Source: Allosphingosinicella sp. (GTDB lineage: Bacteria > Pseudomonadota > Alphaproteobacteria > Sphingomonadales > Sphingomonadaceae). From it: a stretch of 13,177 nucleotides of DNA. Each line of letters begins with the position of its first letter. The first letter of the stretch is position 1. Shown here one piece after another: positions 1 through 7,188 of the stretch. The notes beneath the pieces were generated by a model. The model had not been told where the DNA came from. It made no database searches and saw only the letters and a program-made list of their open reading frames with translations. A program made the translations under genes and the position numbers. The stretch covers positions 1-13,177 of the forward strand of contig JASLBD010000090.1 of NCBI GenBank assembly GCA_030146745.1, in the 5' to 3' direction.

Positions 1-1120
1 TGGCGCGTCCGGGGCCGTAGAGCGCCTCCATGATCCGGTTCTCGAAATAGGAGGTGAAGCCCTCGTTGAGCCAGGAATCGGGCCAGACGGCGTTGGTGAC
101 GAGATTGCCCGACCAGCTGTGCGCGAGCTCGTGCGCGACGAGCCCGACCAGGCTTTTGTCGCCGGCGAGGAAGGTGGGGGTGAGGAAGGTGAGGGTGGGA
201 TTCTCCATCCCGCCGTAGGGGAAAGCGGGCGGAAGGACGATCATGTCGTAGCGGCCCCAGCGATAGGGTCCGTAGAGCTTCTCCGCCGCGGCGACCATCT
301 TCTCGGTGTCGGCCAGCTCGGCGGCGGCGGCCTCGATCGTCGCCGGCTCGGCATAGACTCCGGTGCGCGGGCCGAGCGGCTGGAAGGCGATGTCGCCGGC
401 GGCGATCGCGATCAGATAGGGCGCCACCGGCTTGTCCATCCGGAACCGGAAGGCGCGGCCGCCGCCTTCCGCCGGCTCGCCCTCCGGCGTCAGCCGCTCG
501 CCGCTCATCACCGCCTTGAGCGGATCGGGGACGACGATCCGGGCTTCCCAGGTCTGGCGGATTCCGGGGCTGTCCTGGGTCGGGATCCAGGTCCGGTTGA
601 GGATCGCCTGGCCCTGGCTGAACAGGAAGGGAAGCTTCTTGCCCGCCGTCTGCTCGGGCGTCAGCCATTGCAGTGCCTCTGCATCGGGCGCGCTGACATA
701 GGAGATTCGGATGCGTTTGGCGCCGTTCAGCTCGACGGTCAGCGGCGCCCCCAGGTTGGGATCGGCCTTGCCCAGCGCGAAGCGGAGCGGCTTCCCGGCC
801 TCGTCGGTGACGGACCTGATCTCCAGACCCTTGCTGTCGAGCACGATCGTCCTGGCGTCCGGCTTCGCCTGCACGTCGAGGGTAGCGGTGCCGCCGAGGC
901 GCTTCGCCTCGAAATCGGCCTTGAGGTCGAGCGCGACGTGGGTCACCCGCGCCTCCAGCGGACGGGCGTAGCTTTGCGGGTCCCTGGAGTCGGGCGTGTC
1001 GAGGATCGGAGCCACCTGCCGCTCTGCGGAAGCGGCCTCCTGCGGGTTCGGTGCGGCCTGGTCGCCGGCGGGAGAGCAGGCGGCGAGGAAGGCGAGAAGA
1101 GCGAAGGGCAACAGGCGCAA
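1..1120 (-). CDS. M1 family zinc aminopeptidase, lipoprotein (C-terminus outside window)
   Basis: Probable zinc aminopeptidase that removes N-terminal residues from peptides, anchored in the cell envelope. The 373 codons in the window carry the M1 signature: GGMEN exopeptidase motif from residue 303, HELAH zinc site (His330, Glu331, His334), and third zinc ligand Glu353 in WLNEGF, giving the exact HExxH-x18-E spacing. The N-terminus is a lipoprotein signal with lipobox LAAC at about residue 15, so the mature protein is probably lipid-anchored. I chose a TTG start at 1118-1120 because AGGAG sits 6 nt upstream (1127-1132) and this start gives a complete signal peptide. The gene is cut by the window edge after the catalytic motifs. 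It is last in a leftward run, 16 bp after the PAP2 gene. Family assignment is firm; the substrate is unknown. Confidence 0.93.
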   Translation of the reverse strand, partial: MRLLPFALLAFLAACSPAGDQAAPNPQEAASAERQVAPILDTPDSRDPQSYARPLEARVTHVALDLKADFEAKRLGGTATLDVQAKPDARTIVLDSKGLEIRSVTDEAGKPLRFALGKADPNLGAPLTVELNGAKRIRISYVSAPDAEALQWLTPEQTAGKKLPFLFSQGQAILNRTWIPTQDSPGIRQTWEARIVVPDPLKAVMSGERLTPEGEPAEGGGRAFRFRMDKPVAPYLIAIAAGDIAFQPLGPRTGVYAEPATIEAAAAELADTEKMVAAAEKLYGPYRWGRYDMIVLPPAFPYGGMENPTLTFLTPTFLAGDKSLVGLVAHELAHSWSGNLVTNAVWPDSWLNEGFTSYFENRIMEALYGPGRA

Positions 1121-1126
1121 GGCGCG

Positions 1127-1132
1127 ACTCCT
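1127..1132 (-). promoter_or_regulatory. Ribosome binding site supporting a TTG start
   Basis: AGGAGT on the minus strand lies 6 nt before the TTG codon. No ATG gives an equally good signal peptide here, so this site decides the start of the aminopeptidase. Confidence 0.7.
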
Positions 1133-1136
1133 ATTT

Positions 1137-1724
1137 TCAGACGGGGCCTTCCGGTTCCTTCACCAGCCCGAAGCCGATGTCCACTATCGCCTCGGCCGCC
1201 ACCCCGATGGCGAGGCCGGCGCCGACGTCGGTCGGATAATGGGCGCAGCGCGGGATCTGGGCCAAAGCGAGCGTGCTCCCGGCGGCATAAGCCGCCGCCG
1301 CATATTCCGGATAGTCCCGGGCGAAGGCCCAGGCGACCGCCGCGGCGCCCGCGCTGTGGCCGGAAGGGAAGCTGGTCTCCTCCTTCGAGCTGTTGCGGCC
1401 GGGCTTGGGCACGTGATCCTTGCCCTTCTCACGCTTGGAGCGCGGCCGGGTGCGATCGACCCGCTCCTTGACGAAGTCCTTGGCGAGGGTCGCAAGGGTA
1501 TGCGCGACCAGCATCCGCACTCCGGCCCGGGCGAGGCGGCGATTGCCGCCGGCCACGCCCGCCGCGATCACCGCCGCGCACAGGGTCCGCAGGGGCGGCT
1601 GGTCGCCGAGCGAGGCGAAGCGGCCGAGCGCCTCAATCGCCGGAGATCCCTGATAAGGGAGGGCAGCCTCGGCGGCGGCCTCGTCGGCCGCCAGCGCGGC
1701 CTTGCTCGCCTTGCCCTTAGCCAC
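1137..1724 (-). CDS. PAP2-family (type 2 phosphatidic acid phosphatase) protein
   Basis: A 195-residue member of the PAP2/vanadium-haloperoxidase phosphatase superfamily, which removes phosphate from lipids or small molecules, usually at the membrane. Motif 1 (K86-x6-R93-P94) and motif 2 (PSGH at 120-123) are intact. Motif 3 has His162 and Asp166 (HYPTD), but the Arg normally six residues before the His is Gln156; Arg159 is present instead. Hydrophobic stretches lie around residues 46-60, 68-82, 125-136, 141-156 and 168-185. The GTG start at 1724 lies inside the end of the HAD gene (8-bp overlap, GTGGCTAA), and no strong Shine-Dalgarno is seen, so translational coupling is likely. Upstream in-frame sequence belongs to the HAD gene in another frame. 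Family is confident; substrate and activity are uncertain because of the Gln. Confidence 0.85.
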   Translation of the reverse strand: MAKGKASKAALAADEAAAEAALPYQGSPAIEALGRFASLGDQPPLRTLCAAVIAAGVAGGNRRLARAGVRMLVAHTLATLAKDFVKERVDRTRPRSKREKGKDHVPKPGRNSSKEETSFPSGHSAGAAAVAWAFARDYPEYAAAAYAAGSTLALAQIPRCAHYPTDVGAGLAIGVAAEAIVDIGFGLVKEPEGPV

Positions 1725-2421
1725 GGCCGAACACCGAATTGTCGAAGCGGGCGAGAAGGTCGCCCGGACCGTCGTAAAGCTCGCAGGCGCCCGCTTCGGC
1801 CAGCGCGTCGTCGGGAAAGCCGCCGGAGCGGAAGCCGACGATCCTGAGGCCGAGCTTCCCGGCCGCCTTGGCGTCCCACGGCGTGTCGCCGACCACCGCA
1901 ACCTCGTCCGAGCCGAGCGGCGCCACCCGGGCGAGCGCCGCCGCGAAGATGTCCGGGCAAGGCTTCGAATTCTCGACATCGTCCTTCGAGGTCGTCGCGC
2001 TCACCAGATCGGCGCAGGCGATGAGGCTGAGATGATAGTCCACCTCCTCCGAATGGGAGGAGGAAGCGAGGACGATCCTCGTCCCCTCGGCCGCCAGCCG
2101 CTCGAACAGGCCGCGCACCCCGGGGAAGGGCGTGGCGCGGGGCAGATAATCGCGCTTGAACAGGTCGCCGCGAAACGCCTCTATCTCCTCGCGCCGAGCC
2201 TCGCCCAGATCTGGGAAGAGCGAAGGGATGAGGTTGTCGCCTCCCTTCCCGACCTGCCAGCGAATTTCCTCGACCGGCTTGTCGAGCCCGAAGTTAGCGA
2301 ACGCCTCGCGCCAGGCGGCGGCGTGGAGGTCGTTGGTGTCGACGAGTGTCCCGTCGACGTCGAACAGGGCGGCGCGCGGGCGGGCGCCGTCGCATATCGG
2401 GGTTTGATCGTTGGCGGCCAT
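1717..2421 (-). CDS. HAD-superfamily hydrolase (phosphatase / beta-phosphoglucomutase-like)
   Basis: A 234-residue cytoplasmic haloacid-dehalogenase-type phosphotransferase. All four HAD motifs are visible: DVDGT with nucleophile Asp21 and acid/base Asp23, the motif II serine in ASSS (120-122), motif III Lys153 in SKPCPD, and motif IV GDTPWD with Asp179 and Asp183. The helical cap between motifs I and II (about residues 30-95) is of the kind seen in beta-phosphoglucomutase and phosphoglycolate phosphatase relatives, so the substrate is probably a small sugar phosphate or similar; that part is inference. The ATG at 2419-2421 is preceded by GAGGG. The gene starts 34 bp after a small unknown gene and overlaps the PAP2 gene by 8 bp, which suggests one transcript. 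Confidence 0.9.
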   Translation of the reverse strand: MAANDQTPICDGARPRAALFDVDGTLVDTNDLHAAAWREAFANFGLDKPVEEIRWQVGKGGDNLIPSLFPDLGEARREEIEAFRGDLFKRDYLPRATPFPGVRGLFERLAAEGTRIVLASSSHSEEVDYHLSLIACADLVSATTSKDDVENSKPCPDIFAAALARVAPLGSDEVAVVGDTPWDAKAAGKLGLRIVGFRSGGFPDDALAEAGACELYDGPGDLLARFDNSVFGRG

Positions 2422-2455
2422 TGCCCTCAAACGCCGGGGGGCGCGGCGGTTTCCC

Positions 2456-2653
2456 TCAGGCCGGGCCGGCGGCTCTGAAGCGGAGCAAGGCGCCGCCGGC
2501 GTCGAGACCGCCGACGAGGGGATAATAGCCGATGAATCGCTCCATCCCGGGAGAGACGGTGAGCCGCCAGGGGCTTCCATCCTCGAGACGAAGCTCCAGC
2601 TCGATGCAGGGCTTCGACGGGCGGGGGCGAATGTGGGCGGGATCCTTGCGCAT
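2456..2653 (-). CDS. Small protein of unknown function, paralog A
   Basis: I do not recognise this 65-residue protein. It is supported by a clear paralog at 3708-3908 in this window. Both share a core of two beta-like stretches followed by GMERFIG(Y/H)Y and a Gly/Leu-rich tail. Over 29 nt of the core the two genes differ at only about 3 positions (2522-2550 versus 3783-3811). The sequence is compact and has no signal peptide or membrane segment. I chose the ATG at 2651-2653 because it gives nearly the same length as the paralog; no convincing Shine-Dalgarno is seen, and a TTG four codons upstream is possible. It lies 34 bp before the HAD gene in the same direction and may be the first gene of that operon. 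Confidence 0.6.
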   Translation of the reverse strand: MRKDPAHIRPRPSKPCIELELRLEDGSPWRLTVSPGMERFIGYYPLVGGLDAGGALLRFRAAGPA

Positions 2654-2853
2654 GCCCGGCAATATGGCAGCGACAGGTTCATAAAGGGTTGCCGCCGCCG
2701 TAACCGTCCCCGCCGCCTCTGTGTCATCCTGCGACGGCTGCCGTGCCGGCACGGTCCGTGCCGCAAGGATGGTTCCTTCGGCGCGCGACTGTGGTAAAGG
2801 CCCTGGCAACCATATCGGGGCCGCGGGGCGGGGCAGGGCAGGGAGAGGGGCTG
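2654..2853. other. Intergenic region between divergent genes
   Basis: 200 bp between the divergent small unknown gene and the desaturase gene, presumably carrying both promoters. I see no convincing -35/-10 pair, hairpin or repeat. A purine-rich Shine-Dalgarno (GGGAGAGG, 2841-2848) at the right end serves the desaturase. Confidence 0.4.
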
Positions 2854-3738
2854 ATGCTGGCAATGTCGATCAACGAGGAAAGGCGCGTGGCGGAGTCGCT
2901 GTCGCCGCCGGTCGCCTGGCCGACCCTTCGCCTCGCTCTGCTGCTGCCGGCCGCCCAGGCGGGTCTGATCGCCGGCGCCCTGGCCGGGCTCCTGCCTTAT
3001 TGGCTGGTGATCCTGCCGCTCGCCTACATCCACTTCGCTTATTACACCCTGGTCCACGAGAGCATCCACGGCAACGTCGTCCGAAGCACCCGTCATGCCT
3101 GGGTTCACCAGCTGCTCGGCTGGTGGGGCTCGCTCAACATGATGACCAGCTACCCGGCGCTGCGCCGGATCCATCTCCTCCACCACCAGCACACCAACAC
3201 GGACGACGATCCGGACTATAATCTGTGCCACGGCCCCTTGTGGAAGAGCGTCGGGCGGGTGGTCTTCCTTCGCACGCTTCTGCTTCTGCCGCTGCCGATC
3301 GTCCGGCTGGTGCCGGCGGCGAGCTATACGATCAAGCAGGCGCGGCTGACCCCCCACGAGATGAAGGTCCACGCCATCACCGTCACGGCGCTGCAGCTGG
3401 CTTTCTGGGTGGCGGTGGCGCTCGGCTACGCCAAGATCGCGGTGCTGCTCTACTGGGTGCCGATGATGCTGGGGCTCGTGCTCCTCAACGTCTTCTTCCA
3501 GTGGCTGCCTCACGTGCCCTTCGACCGCACCGACCGCTACGGCAAGGCCCGGGTCTACCTGCCGGTCGCCCACCGCGTCCTGCTCGGGCAGAATCTCCAT
3601 CTCGGCCACCATCTGTGGCCGTCCGTGCCCTTCTACAATTACCGGCCTCTCAACGACCGGCTGCAGCCGCAGTTCGAAAGCGCCCGGGGCTATGGGGGCG
3701 AGGAAGGTCAGCCGCTGCGGGCGCAGCCGACCGGCTGA
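2854..3738 (+). CDS. Membrane fatty-acid desaturase family protein
   Basis: A 294-residue integral-membrane di-iron desaturase or hydroxylase, which introduces a double bond or hydroxyl into an acyl chain (or a carotenoid) using O2. The three histidine boxes are intact: H68-ESI-H72, H107-LL-HH (110-111), and H249-LG-HH (252-253). Hydrophobic segments lie before box 1 (about 22-62) and between boxes 2 and 3 (about 142-156 and 178-215), the usual hairpin topology. I chose the ATG at 2854 for its GGGAGAGG Shine-Dalgarno 5 nt upstream; a longer frame upstream lacks hydrophobic or family-like sequence. It is flanked by two paralogous small minus-strand genes, and its last 31 bp overlap the end of the second. 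Carotenoid-modifying relatives share the fold, so acyl specificity is not proven. The nearby DSF synthase and FadL genes make an acyl substrate attractive. Confidence 0.85.
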   Translation: MLAMSINEERRVAESLSPPVAWPTLRLALLLPAAQAGLIAGALAGLLPYWLVILPLAYIHFAYYTLVHESIHGNVVRSTRHAWVHQLLGWWGSLNMMTSYPALRRIHLLHHQHTNTDDDPDYNLCHGPLWKSVGRVVFLRTLLLLPLPIVRLVPAASYTIKQARLTPHEMKVHAITVTALQLAFWVAVALGYAKIAVLLYWVPMMLGLVLLNVFFQWLPHVPFDRTDRYGKARVYLPVAHRVLLGQNLHLGHHLWPSVPFYNYRPLNDRLQPQFESARGYGGEEGQPLRAQPTG

Positions 3739-3908
3739 TATTCAAGCAGCGGGCCGGCGGAGCCGAGGCCGGGCACCCGTGAATAATGGCCGATGAACCG
3801 CTCCATTCCGGCCGACACATCGAGGTCCCAGGCGGCGCCCTGGCACGTCCTGAGATTCAGTCGGATTTTCGGGAGCTGCCGCGATGACGGCGGCCGCTGG
3901 GCACGCAT
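3708..3908 (-). CDS. Small protein of unknown function, paralog B
   Basis: A 66-residue unknown protein, homologous to the one at 2456-2653. The shared core reads (I)xLxLR, a short linker, W, then a beta stretch, GMERFIGHY and a GL..(A)G(P/A)LL tail. The conserved core with divergent N- and C-termini supports both genes as real. The ATG at 3906-3908 matches the paralog's length; an in-frame ATG at 3918-3920 would add four residues. Its stop lies inside the desaturase gene (31-bp tail-to-tail overlap). A possible EcfG-type promoter sits just upstream (3929-3954). Function unknown; there is no signal peptide. Confidence 0.6.
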   Translation of the reverse strand: MRAQRPPSSRQLPKIRLNLRTCQGAAWDLDVSAGMERFIGHYSRVPGLGSAGPLLEYQPVGCARSG

Positions 3909-3928
3909 ACGGGAAAACATGCTTCTTA

Positions 3929-3954
3929 AACCGCTGATCGGACTGGCTAGTTCC
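3929..3954 (-). promoter_or_regulatory. Possible EcfG-like promoter (one mismatch)
   Basis: GGAAC (3950-3954) and GGTT (3929-3932), separated by 17 bp on the minus strand, match the alphaproteobacterial general-stress consensus GGAAC-N16/17-CGTT except for one -10 base. It is positioned to drive the 66-residue gene. The mismatch keeps confidence low. Confidence 0.35.
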
Positions 3955-4035
3955 GAGGCGAACGAGCGAAATCGAACGCCCTTAATCCAAGATAAAGAAG
4001 TTTGAGCGACAAGGCCCGGTGCGTGGGGGAGGCTT

Positions 4036-6027
4036 GTGGCCAGCATCGTTGCGAAGCTGCGTGACATCGCGAAGATCGATCGATCGGTCGCCGAGGAGGT
4101 GCGCCGATCCCTGGTCGAGACTTTGTTCGCGTCGGCCACCTCGCTCGGCGCCGGCGCCGTCGCGGGGGCCGCGTGCAGCACCGCCATAGCCCTTTCGAGC
4201 GGCGATCCGTGGCTGACCGGAATGGCGGTCGCGATCGCGCTGACCGGCGCTCTTCGCCTCGGCCACGCCGTCTTCTTCCACCGGGTCAGCGGCCAGGATC
4301 CGTCCGGCAGCGCCCGGTCCGAGGTCGTCTACGAGCTTGGCGCCTGGACCTATGCCGCCTTGCTCGGCGCGATGGCCCTGCTCACCCTGACCCGTTCCGA
4401 CAACGCGCTCTACCATTTGCTCGCGGCGGTCCTGACCACCGGCTACGCCGCCGGAATCTGCGGACGCAACGCCGGCCGGCCGGTGATCGCGATCGGCCAG
4501 CTCGCGCTCGCCTCGGCACCCATGTCGATCGGCCTTTTCCTCAGCGGCGACCCGCTTCGCTGGGTCCTGGGCGGAGTCAATTGCGCCTTCATGGTTGGAA
4601 TGGTCGACATCACCCTCCAGACCTATTCGGCGATCCTCAAGGCGATGTCCGCGACGCTCGAGCAAAAGAGCCTCACCGACCGCTTCGAGCGGCTGGCCCG
4701 GTTCGACGCGATGACCGGCCTCGAGAATCGCGGCTCCTTCCAGGAGCGGCTGGAGGAGGAGCTCCTGGCGCTTCAGACCGAGTCGAAGGGGGAGCTGGCG
4801 GTGCTCTGGGTCGATCTCGACCGGTTCAAGGAGATCAACGACAGCCTGGGCCACCCGACCGGCGATGGGGTGCTGTGCACCGTCGCCCGGCAGCTCTCGT
4901 CGATCGTCGAGGGGCGCGGCAGCGTCGCGCGCTTCGGCGGCGACGAGTTCGTCCTCCTCGCCCGCGGCACCAAGCCCTATTTCGCCGAGGAGCTGGCCCG
5001 CGAGGTGATGCGCGGCCTGTCCGTGCCGATGATGATCGATGGCGCCTCCATCCAGGTGACCGGCTCGATCGGCGCGGCGGTGGCGCCCGGCCACGGCACC
5101 GAGGCCGACACCCTGCTTCAGCATGCCGACATGGCGCTCTACCACGCCAAGGCGAACGGCCGGAACGACTTCTGCCTGTTCGAGGCGAAGATGCAGGACG
5201 AGTTCCAGCACAAGCGCCGGCTCGAGGCGGCGCTCAAGGAGGCGATCGATAAGGGCGAGCTTGAAGTCTATTACCAGCCGATCGTCGACCTGAAGACCAA
5301 GAAGGTCACCTGCTGCGAAGCCCTGCTGCGCTGGCACCATCCCGAGCTTGGAATGGTCAGTCCGGGCGAGTTCATCCCGATCGCGGAGAGCACCGGCCTC
5401 ATTTCGCCGATCAGCCACTGGGTGCTCTACCAGGCCTGCGCGGCCGCGGCGAAATGGCCGGAGGAGGTCAGCATCGCGGTCAACATGTCGCCGGCCCTCT
5501 TGAAGGACCTCCACCTCAGCCACATGATCCTCTCGGCCCTGTACCGTTCGGGCCTGGCGGCGCGGCGGCTGGAGCTGGAGATCACCGAGAGCGTGCTGCT
5601 CGAGGAAAATCCCCAGTCCAACTCGCTGATCCGCGAGTTCCAGAGGATCGGCCTCAAGCTGTCGATCGACGATTTCGGGACCGGCTATTCGTCGCTCACC
5701 TATTTGAAGAAATATCGCTTCGACAAGATCAAGATCGACACCACCTTCATCGCCGACGTGACGAAGAGCCGCGAGGCACGGGCGATCATCCACGCCCTCG
5801 TCAGCCTCGCGGCCGAGCTCGACATGGAGATCGTCGCGGAAGGAATCGAGACCGAAACCCAGCTCGGCTACGTGACCGGCGCCGGCTGCACCGCCGCCCA
5901 GGGCTTCTTCCTCGGCAGGCCGGTGCCCGAATCGGTGATCAACCGCCGGCTCGAAGCGCAGGGCCGCGGCGAGGAATGGCTGGAAGCGGATCCGGAGCCT
6001 GGAAGCCTCAGGCGGCTGCGAGCCTAG
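4036..6027 (+). CDS. Membrane-anchored GGDEF-EAL protein (diguanylate cyclase/phosphodiesterase)
   Basis: A 663-residue c-di-GMP turnover enzyme. Residues 30-195 hold about six hydrophobic segments (about 30-53, 60-81, 98-118, 126-143, 149-169, 175-195) that match no sensor domain I recognise; there is no PAS domain. The GGDEF domain (about 218-382) has an intact GGDEF signature at 301-305, but the upstream inhibitory RxxD site is missing (Glu and Gly occupy those positions). The EAL domain (about 396-640) keeps EALLRW (428-430), the Asn of AVNMSP, the Glu of ELEITES, DDFGTGYSS (Asp545-Asp546), KIKID, EGIET and AAQGFFLGRP, so phosphodiesterase activity is expected and both activities are possible. 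The GTG start at 4036 follows GGGGGAGG with short spacing. The gene converges on rpfF and overlaps it by 20 bp. Confidence 0.93.
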   Translation: MASIVAKLRDIAKIDRSVAEEVRRSLVETLFASATSLGAGAVAGAACSTAIALSSGDPWLTGMAVAIALTGALRLGHAVFFHRVSGQDPSGSARSEVVYELGAWTYAALLGAMALLTLTRSDNALYHLLAAVLTTGYAAGICGRNAGRPVIAIGQLALASAPMSIGLFLSGDPLRWVLGGVNCAFMVGMVDITLQTYSAILKAMSATLEQKSLTDRFERLARFDAMTGLENRGSFQERLEEELLALQTESKGELAVLWVDLDRFKEINDSLGHPTGDGVLCTVARQLSSIVEGRGSVARFGGDEFVLLARGTKPYFAEELAREVMRGLSVPMMIDGASIQVTGSIGAAVAPGHGTEADTLLQHADMALYHAKANGRNDFCLFEAKMQDEFQHKRRLEAALKEAIDKGELEVYYQPIVDLKTKKVTCCEALLRWHHPELGMVSPGEFIPIAESTGLISPISHWVLYQACAAAAKWPEEVSIAVNMSPALLKDLHLSHMILSALYRSGLAARRLELEITESVLLEENPQSNSLIREFQRIGLKLSIDDFGTGYSSLTYLKKYRFDKIKIDTTFIADVTKSREARAIIHALVSLAAELDMEIVAEGIETETQLGYVTGAGCTAAQGFFLGRPVPESVINRRLEAQGRGEEWLEADPEPGSLRRLRA

Positions 6028-6949
6028 TCTGAGCGCTCCCCAACCGCCGCATGAGCTTCAGATCGGCTTCGCTGAGGCAGAGCGCGCTGTCGGCCCACAC
6101 GTCGACGATCGAGTTCAGCTCTTCGAGCGTCACCGGATCGGCGAGACCCGAAGCCTGATAGATGGCGCGATGGCCGGCATGGCGGCGCCTGTTCTTTTCG
6201 ATATAGGCGCGAACCGCCTCTTCGCCGCAACCCGGCTCCGCGAGAATGTGGACGATGCCCATGTCGTACATCTCCTCCGCCGTGTAGAGGCGGTTGGACA
6301 GCATCATCTCCTCGGCGCGGGCGAGGCCGATCTTGCGCGACAGCAGGCTGTGCGCGCCCATTCCGGGGAAAAGGCCGAACGCGATTTCCGGCAGGCCGAA
6401 GCGGGACCCTTTCTCGGCGACGACCAGGTTGAAGCTCAGGACCGCCTCGAACCCGCCGCCGAGCGCATCCCCCTGGACGAGAGCGATGGTGACGATCGGC
6501 AGCTCGAGCCGGCGGATGTTGTTGTGGAGGATCGAGACGCAGTCGCGCCCGTAGCGGACCAGGCCCTCGCGGTCGCCGTCCTCGATGAACCGTGCGAACA
6601 GCTCAAGATCACCACCCAGGTTAAAAATGCGCGGGAATCGCGAGCCGAGCACAAGATATTTGAGTCCCTCGCGCGGATCGCCGAACTCGCGGCCGATCTC
6701 CGCCTGCCAGCGCCGGAAGTCACGCAGCATGGCGCGGTTGAAATTGGGCCGAGCGACCGGTGTCATATGGGTCCACAAGGTGCCGTGCTCGGCCTCCCAG
6801 CGAACTTCGAGCTGACCGAGGTCGAACAGGCGCGTGCCCGCCGGGCGTTCGCGATGCTGCAGGGGCAGCGTTCCCGCGCGGCCCCCCACGGCGACGTCCA
6901 TCGGGATCGTCTCATCGGAAGCCGGGAGACCGAAATGGTGATTCATCAT
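6008..6949 (-). CDS. rpfF: DSF synthase, RpfF-like (crotonase superfamily)
   Basis: A 313-residue enoyl-CoA hydratase/isomerase-fold protein that by homology makes a diffusible signal factor (cis-2-unsaturated fatty acid) from acyl-ACP by dehydration and thioester hydrolysis. It resembles Xanthomonas RpfF along most of its length as I recall that sequence: FNLGGDLELF, the IALVQGDALGGGFEA block, and LPEIAFGLFPGMGAHS. The catalytic pair corresponding to Xanthomonas Glu141/Glu161 is Glu168 and Glu188, with identical 20-residue spacing. Housekeeping crotonases lack this FPGMGA context. I chose the ATG at 6947-6949, which adds about 27 N-terminal residues relative to Xanthomonas RpfF; an upstream TTG (7006) or a downstream Met17 are alternatives. 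It is divergent from fadL and convergent with the GGDEF-EAL gene. The chain length of the product cannot be told from sequence. Confidence 0.87.
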   Translation of the reverse strand: MMNHHFGLPASDETIPMDVAVGGRAGTLPLQHRERPAGTRLFDLGQLEVRWEAEHGTLWTHMTPVARPNFNRAMLRDFRRWQAEIGREFGDPREGLKYLVLGSRFPRIFNLGGDLELFARFIEDGDREGLVRYGRDCVSILHNNIRRLELPIVTIALVQGDALGGGFEAVLSFNLVVAEKGSRFGLPEIAFGLFPGMGAHSLLSRKIGLARAEEMMLSNRLYTAEEMYDMGIVHILAEPGCGEEAVRAYIEKNRRRHAGHRAIYQASGLADPVTLEELNSIVDVWADSALCLSEADLKLMRRLGSAQTRLAAA

Positions 6950-7188
6950 TTTTGCCCCAAGCGTTTGGTGTACCCGGAAGTAAGCATATAAGCGGCTGGG
7001 GAACAATTGGGCGTACGCACGTTTCGAGCGTTAACCGATTAGGTGTTGCCCGGGGGGCTCGTATTGATCCGGATAAGGACCGTCAAATATCCATTTCGGA
7101 TACAAATTAAAAAGGTTGAGAAACAAAGATTTCGTTTCTAACCGTTAGTGGTGCGGGGCGCATATTCGGGTCGAATGGGGAGCACAAG
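6950..7188. other. Divergent rpfF-fadL intergenic region
   Basis: 239 bp, clearly more AT-rich than its surroundings, especially 7081-7140, as expected for divergent promoters. It contains a 21-bp palindrome (7119-7139). A GGAAC at 7000-7004 is followed 15 bp later by CGTT, too short for a normal EcfG promoter. I find no confident housekeeping promoter by eye. A Shine-Dalgarno (GGGGAG, 7177-7182) precedes fadL. Confidence 0.5.
7119..7139. promoter_or_regulatory. 21-bp imperfect palindrome, candidate operator
   Basis: Arms AGAAAC (7119-7124) and GTTTCT (7134-7139) are perfect inverted repeats. The symmetry continues inward, so that 8 of 10 base pairs match around the central base. The site ends 49 bp before the fadL start in the rpfF-fadL divergent region, where a dimeric repressor such as a TetR-type fatty-acid regulator could control both genes. 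The arms resemble GAAAC/GTTTC half-sites of PsrA-like regulators, but the spacing is longer, so the regulator is not identified. Confidence 0.5.

Noticed and set aside
119..2478. Long open frames on the plus strand opposite the aminopeptidase, PAP2 and HAD genes
   Set aside because: They mirror high-GC minus-strand genes with clear family motifs, have Arg/Gly-rich compositions without domains, and lack ribosome binding sites.
1717..3612. A 631-codon minus-strand frame running through the desaturase and into the HAD gene
   Set aside because: Only its C-terminal 234 codons are a real protein (HAD); the rest is antisense to the desaturase or intergenic sequence, and a good start exists at 2421.
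3982..5793. A 603-codon minus-strand frame opposite the GGDEF-EAL gene
   Set aside because: It is rich in Asp, Arg, Gly and His typical of GC-rich antisense frames, whereas the plus strand shows intact catalytic motifs.
6978..7006. TTGTTC-N17-TTACTT as a housekeeping promoter for rpfF
   Set aside because: The -10 matches the consensus at only two of six positions.
7000..7023. GGAAC-N15-CGTT upstream of fadL as an EcfG promoter
   Set aside because: The spacer is 15 bp against the usual 16-17, and the site would give a leader of about 160 nt.
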